A DNA stretch of 64,000 nucleotides. It comes from Xestospongia bergquistia (Eukaryota > Porifera > Demospongiae > Haplosclerida > Petrosiidae). This document shows positions 61,640 to 64,000 of this stretch, in pieces. The stretch covers positions 6,448,001-6,512,000 of the forward strand of contig OZ014416.1 in the NCBI GenBank assembly GCA_963965975.1. Reading direction: 5' to 3'. The position numbers and the translations under genes are program-made. Position 1 is the first letter of the stretch; every line of letters starts with the position of its first letter. The notes under the pieces were generated by a model that was not told where the DNA came from, made no database searches, and saw only the letters and a list, made by a program, of their open reading frames with translations.

Positions 61640-64000
61640 TAATATTCAGTGTAAAGTCACTATACCCAACTTTACAGTTGCCACGACAAGACATCTATGT
61701 ATAGAATAGCTATAAAAATGACTATTAAAGACAACTTTAAACCTTAACTTACCAGCAATAACTCTTTCTTCCTGGTAAAGACACCACACCCAATTTTATA
61801 GTTGCCATGACAACACTCCTATCCATAGAATAGTTATAAAAATGACTTTTACAGACAATTTCAAACCTTAACTTACCAGCAATAACTTTCTTTCTAATAT
61901 TCAGAGTAAAGACACCACACCCAATTTTATGGTTGCCACGACAACACTCCTAACAGTTATAAAATAACTATTACAGACAACTTTAAACCTTAAGTCACCA
62001 GCAATATGCATAGGATAGTTATAAAAATGACTATTATAGACAATTTCATACCTTAAGTTACCAGCAATAACTCTTTCTTCCTAATATTCAGGGTAAAGAT
62101 ACAACAATCAATTTTACAGTTACCACGACAACTCTCCTATTCATAGAATAGTTATAAAAATGACTATTACAGACAATTTCAAACCTTAAGTTGCCAGCAA
62201 TAACTCTCTCTTTCTTCCTAATATTCAGGTTAAAGACACCACACCCAATTTTACAGTTACCACGACAACACTCCTATGGATAGAATAGATATAAAATTGA
62301 CTATTACAGACAATTTCAAACCTTAAGTTACCAGCAATAACTCTTTCTTCCTTCCTAATATTAAGGGTAAAGACACAATACCCAATTTTACGGTTGTCAT
62401 GACAACACTCCTTTGCATAAAATAGTTATAAAAATGACTATTACAGACAATTTAAAACATTAAGTTACCAGCAATAACTCTCTCTTTCTTCCTAATATTC
62501 AGTATAAAGACACAACACTTAATTTTATGGTTGCCACGACAACACTTTTATGCATAGAATAGTTATAAAAATGACTATTACAGACAATTTCAAACATTAA
62601 GTTGCCAGCAATAATTCTCTTTTTCTTCCTAATATTCAGGTTAAAGACACCACACCCAATTTTACAGTTACCACGACAACACTCCTATGGATAGAATAGA
62701 TATAAAATTGACTATTACAGACAATTTCAAACCTTAAGTTACCAACAATAACTCTCTCTTTCTTCCTAATATTCAGGATAAAGACACCACACCCAATTTT
62801 ACAGTTACCACGACAACACTTCTATGGATAGAATAGATATAAAAATGACTACTACAGACAATTTCAAACCTTAAGTTACCAGCATTAACTCTTTCTTTCT
62901 TCCTAATATTAAGGGTAAAGACACAATACCCAATTTTACGGTTGTCATGACAACACTCCTATGCATAAAATAGTTATAAAAATGACTATTACAGACAATT
63001 TAAAACATTAAGTTACCAGCAATAACTCTCTCTTTCTTCCTAATATTCAGGGTAAAGATACAACAATCAATTTTACAGTTGTCACGACAACACTCCTACG
63101 CATAGAATAGTTATAAAAATGACTATTACAGACAATTTCAAACCTTAAGTTACCAGCAATAACTCTCTCTTTCTTCCTAATATTCAGGATAAAGACACAA
63201 CACTTAATTTTATGGTTGCCACGACAACACTTTTATGCATAGAATAGTTATAAAAATGACTATTACAGACAATTTCAAACCTTAAGTTACCAGCAATAAC
63301 TCTCTCTTTCTTCCTAATATTCAGGTTAAAGACACCACACCCAATTTTACAGTTACCACGACAACACTCCTATGGATAGAATAGATATAAAATTGACTAT
63401 TACAGACAATTTCAAACCTTAAGTTACCAGCAATAACTCTCTCTTTCTTCCTAATATTCAGGGTAAAGACACAATACGCAATTTTACTGTTGTCACGACA
63501 ACACTCCTACGCATAGAATAGTTATAAAAATGACTATTACAGAAAATTTCAAACCTTAAGTTACCAGCAATAACTCTCTCTTTCTTCCTAATATTCAGGT
63601 TAAAGACACAACACTTAATTTTATGGTTGCCACGACAACACTCCTATGCATAGAATAGTTATAAAAATGACTATTACAGAAAATTTCAAACCTTAAGTTA
63701 CCAGCAATAACTCTTTCTTCCTAATATTCAGGGTAAAGATACAACAATCAATTTTACAGTTACCACAACAACACTCCTACACACAGAATAGTTATAAAAA
63801 TGACTATTACAGACAATTTCAAACCTTAAGTTACCAGCAATAACTCTCTCTTTCTTCCTAATACTCAGGATAAAGACACAACACTTAATTTTATGGTTGC
63901 CACGACGACACTCCTATGCATAGAATAGTTATACAAATGACTATTACAGACAATTTAAAACCTTAAGTTACCAACAATAACTCTCTCTTTCTTCCTAATA
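61640..64000. repeat. 137-bp satellite array, continuing past the window
   Basis: Successive anchors (the word ttta(c/t)(a/g)gtt) lie at 61672, 61796, 61927, then 62251, 62388, 62525, 62662, 62799, 62936, 63073, 63210, 63347, 63484, 63621, 63754 and 63891: a 137-bp period with a few shorter units at the left. Monomers come in variants (ttacagttacc, ttacggttgtc, ttatggttgcc) that recur in a mixed order, a sign of local unequal exchange. Each holds a palindrome of the form GTTR(C/T)CAYGACAAC. One isolated monomer lies at 35640-35780. Confidence 0.95.

Overview
This is AT-rich metazoan nuclear DNA (roughly two thirds A+T). It has short spliceosomal exons with GT/AG junctions, many decayed retroelements and foldback elements, microsatellites and satellites. 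The gene content is an expanded, partly pseudogenised family combining ankyrin, Roc-type GTPase, DEATH and CARD modules, with an SLC15-like transporter and a phosphopantothenate-cysteine ligase. My best guess is a demosponge such as Amphimedon. That guess rests on general knowledge of sponge death-fold and ankyrin expansions, not on a database hit.

Layout. At 1-9.2 kb a minus-strand gene carries one ankyrin repeat per phase-0 exon; it starts at 9139 and runs off the left edge. At 9.4-13.6 kb lie a near-perfect 1.24-kb foldback element with TTAA flanks, a decayed retroelement ORF and a smaller foldback element. At 13.6-24.5 kb there is mostly no gene: a tandem 2-kb duplication, one short unassigned exon chain (19.9-20.1 kb), a LINE tail and a decayed satellite. 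At 24.8-36.7 kb there are relics: a DEATH-domain fragment, an amine oxidase pseudogene, a pseudogene of the Roc-COR exon, and LINE-derived repeats. At 37.3-39.0 kb is an SLC15/POT-like transporter with one frameshift near the N-terminus. At 39-45 kb lie microsatellites, a Gypsy gag relic and a broken P-loop fragment. At 45.1-50.4 kb a minus-strand set of Roc/COR-tail, DEATH (with a foldback element inside) and CARD exons surrounds a duplicated ankyrin-gene first exon. At 52.3-56.8 kb is the best-preserved gene: ankyrin tail, Roc GTPase, COR-like region, DEATH and CARD on the plus strand. At 58.5-61.5 kb is phosphopantothenate-cysteine ligase on the minus strand. From 61.6 kb to the right edge runs a 137-bp satellite array in which each monomer holds a palindromic X-box-like motif.

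How the parts relate. The plus-strand gene at 52.3 kb has a DAPK-like middle (ankyrin, Roc, COR, DEATH) without a visible kinase and with a CARD added at the end. That suggests a GTP-switched scaffold for death-fold signalling, perhaps an innate immune receptor. At least four more pieces of the same family lie in the window in both orientations and in various states of decay. The ankyrin gene at the left edge may be the N-terminal half of another member. The window is therefore best read as a birth-and-death cluster of immune-type genes embedded in mobile DNA, ending at a conserved coenzyme A biosynthesis gene.
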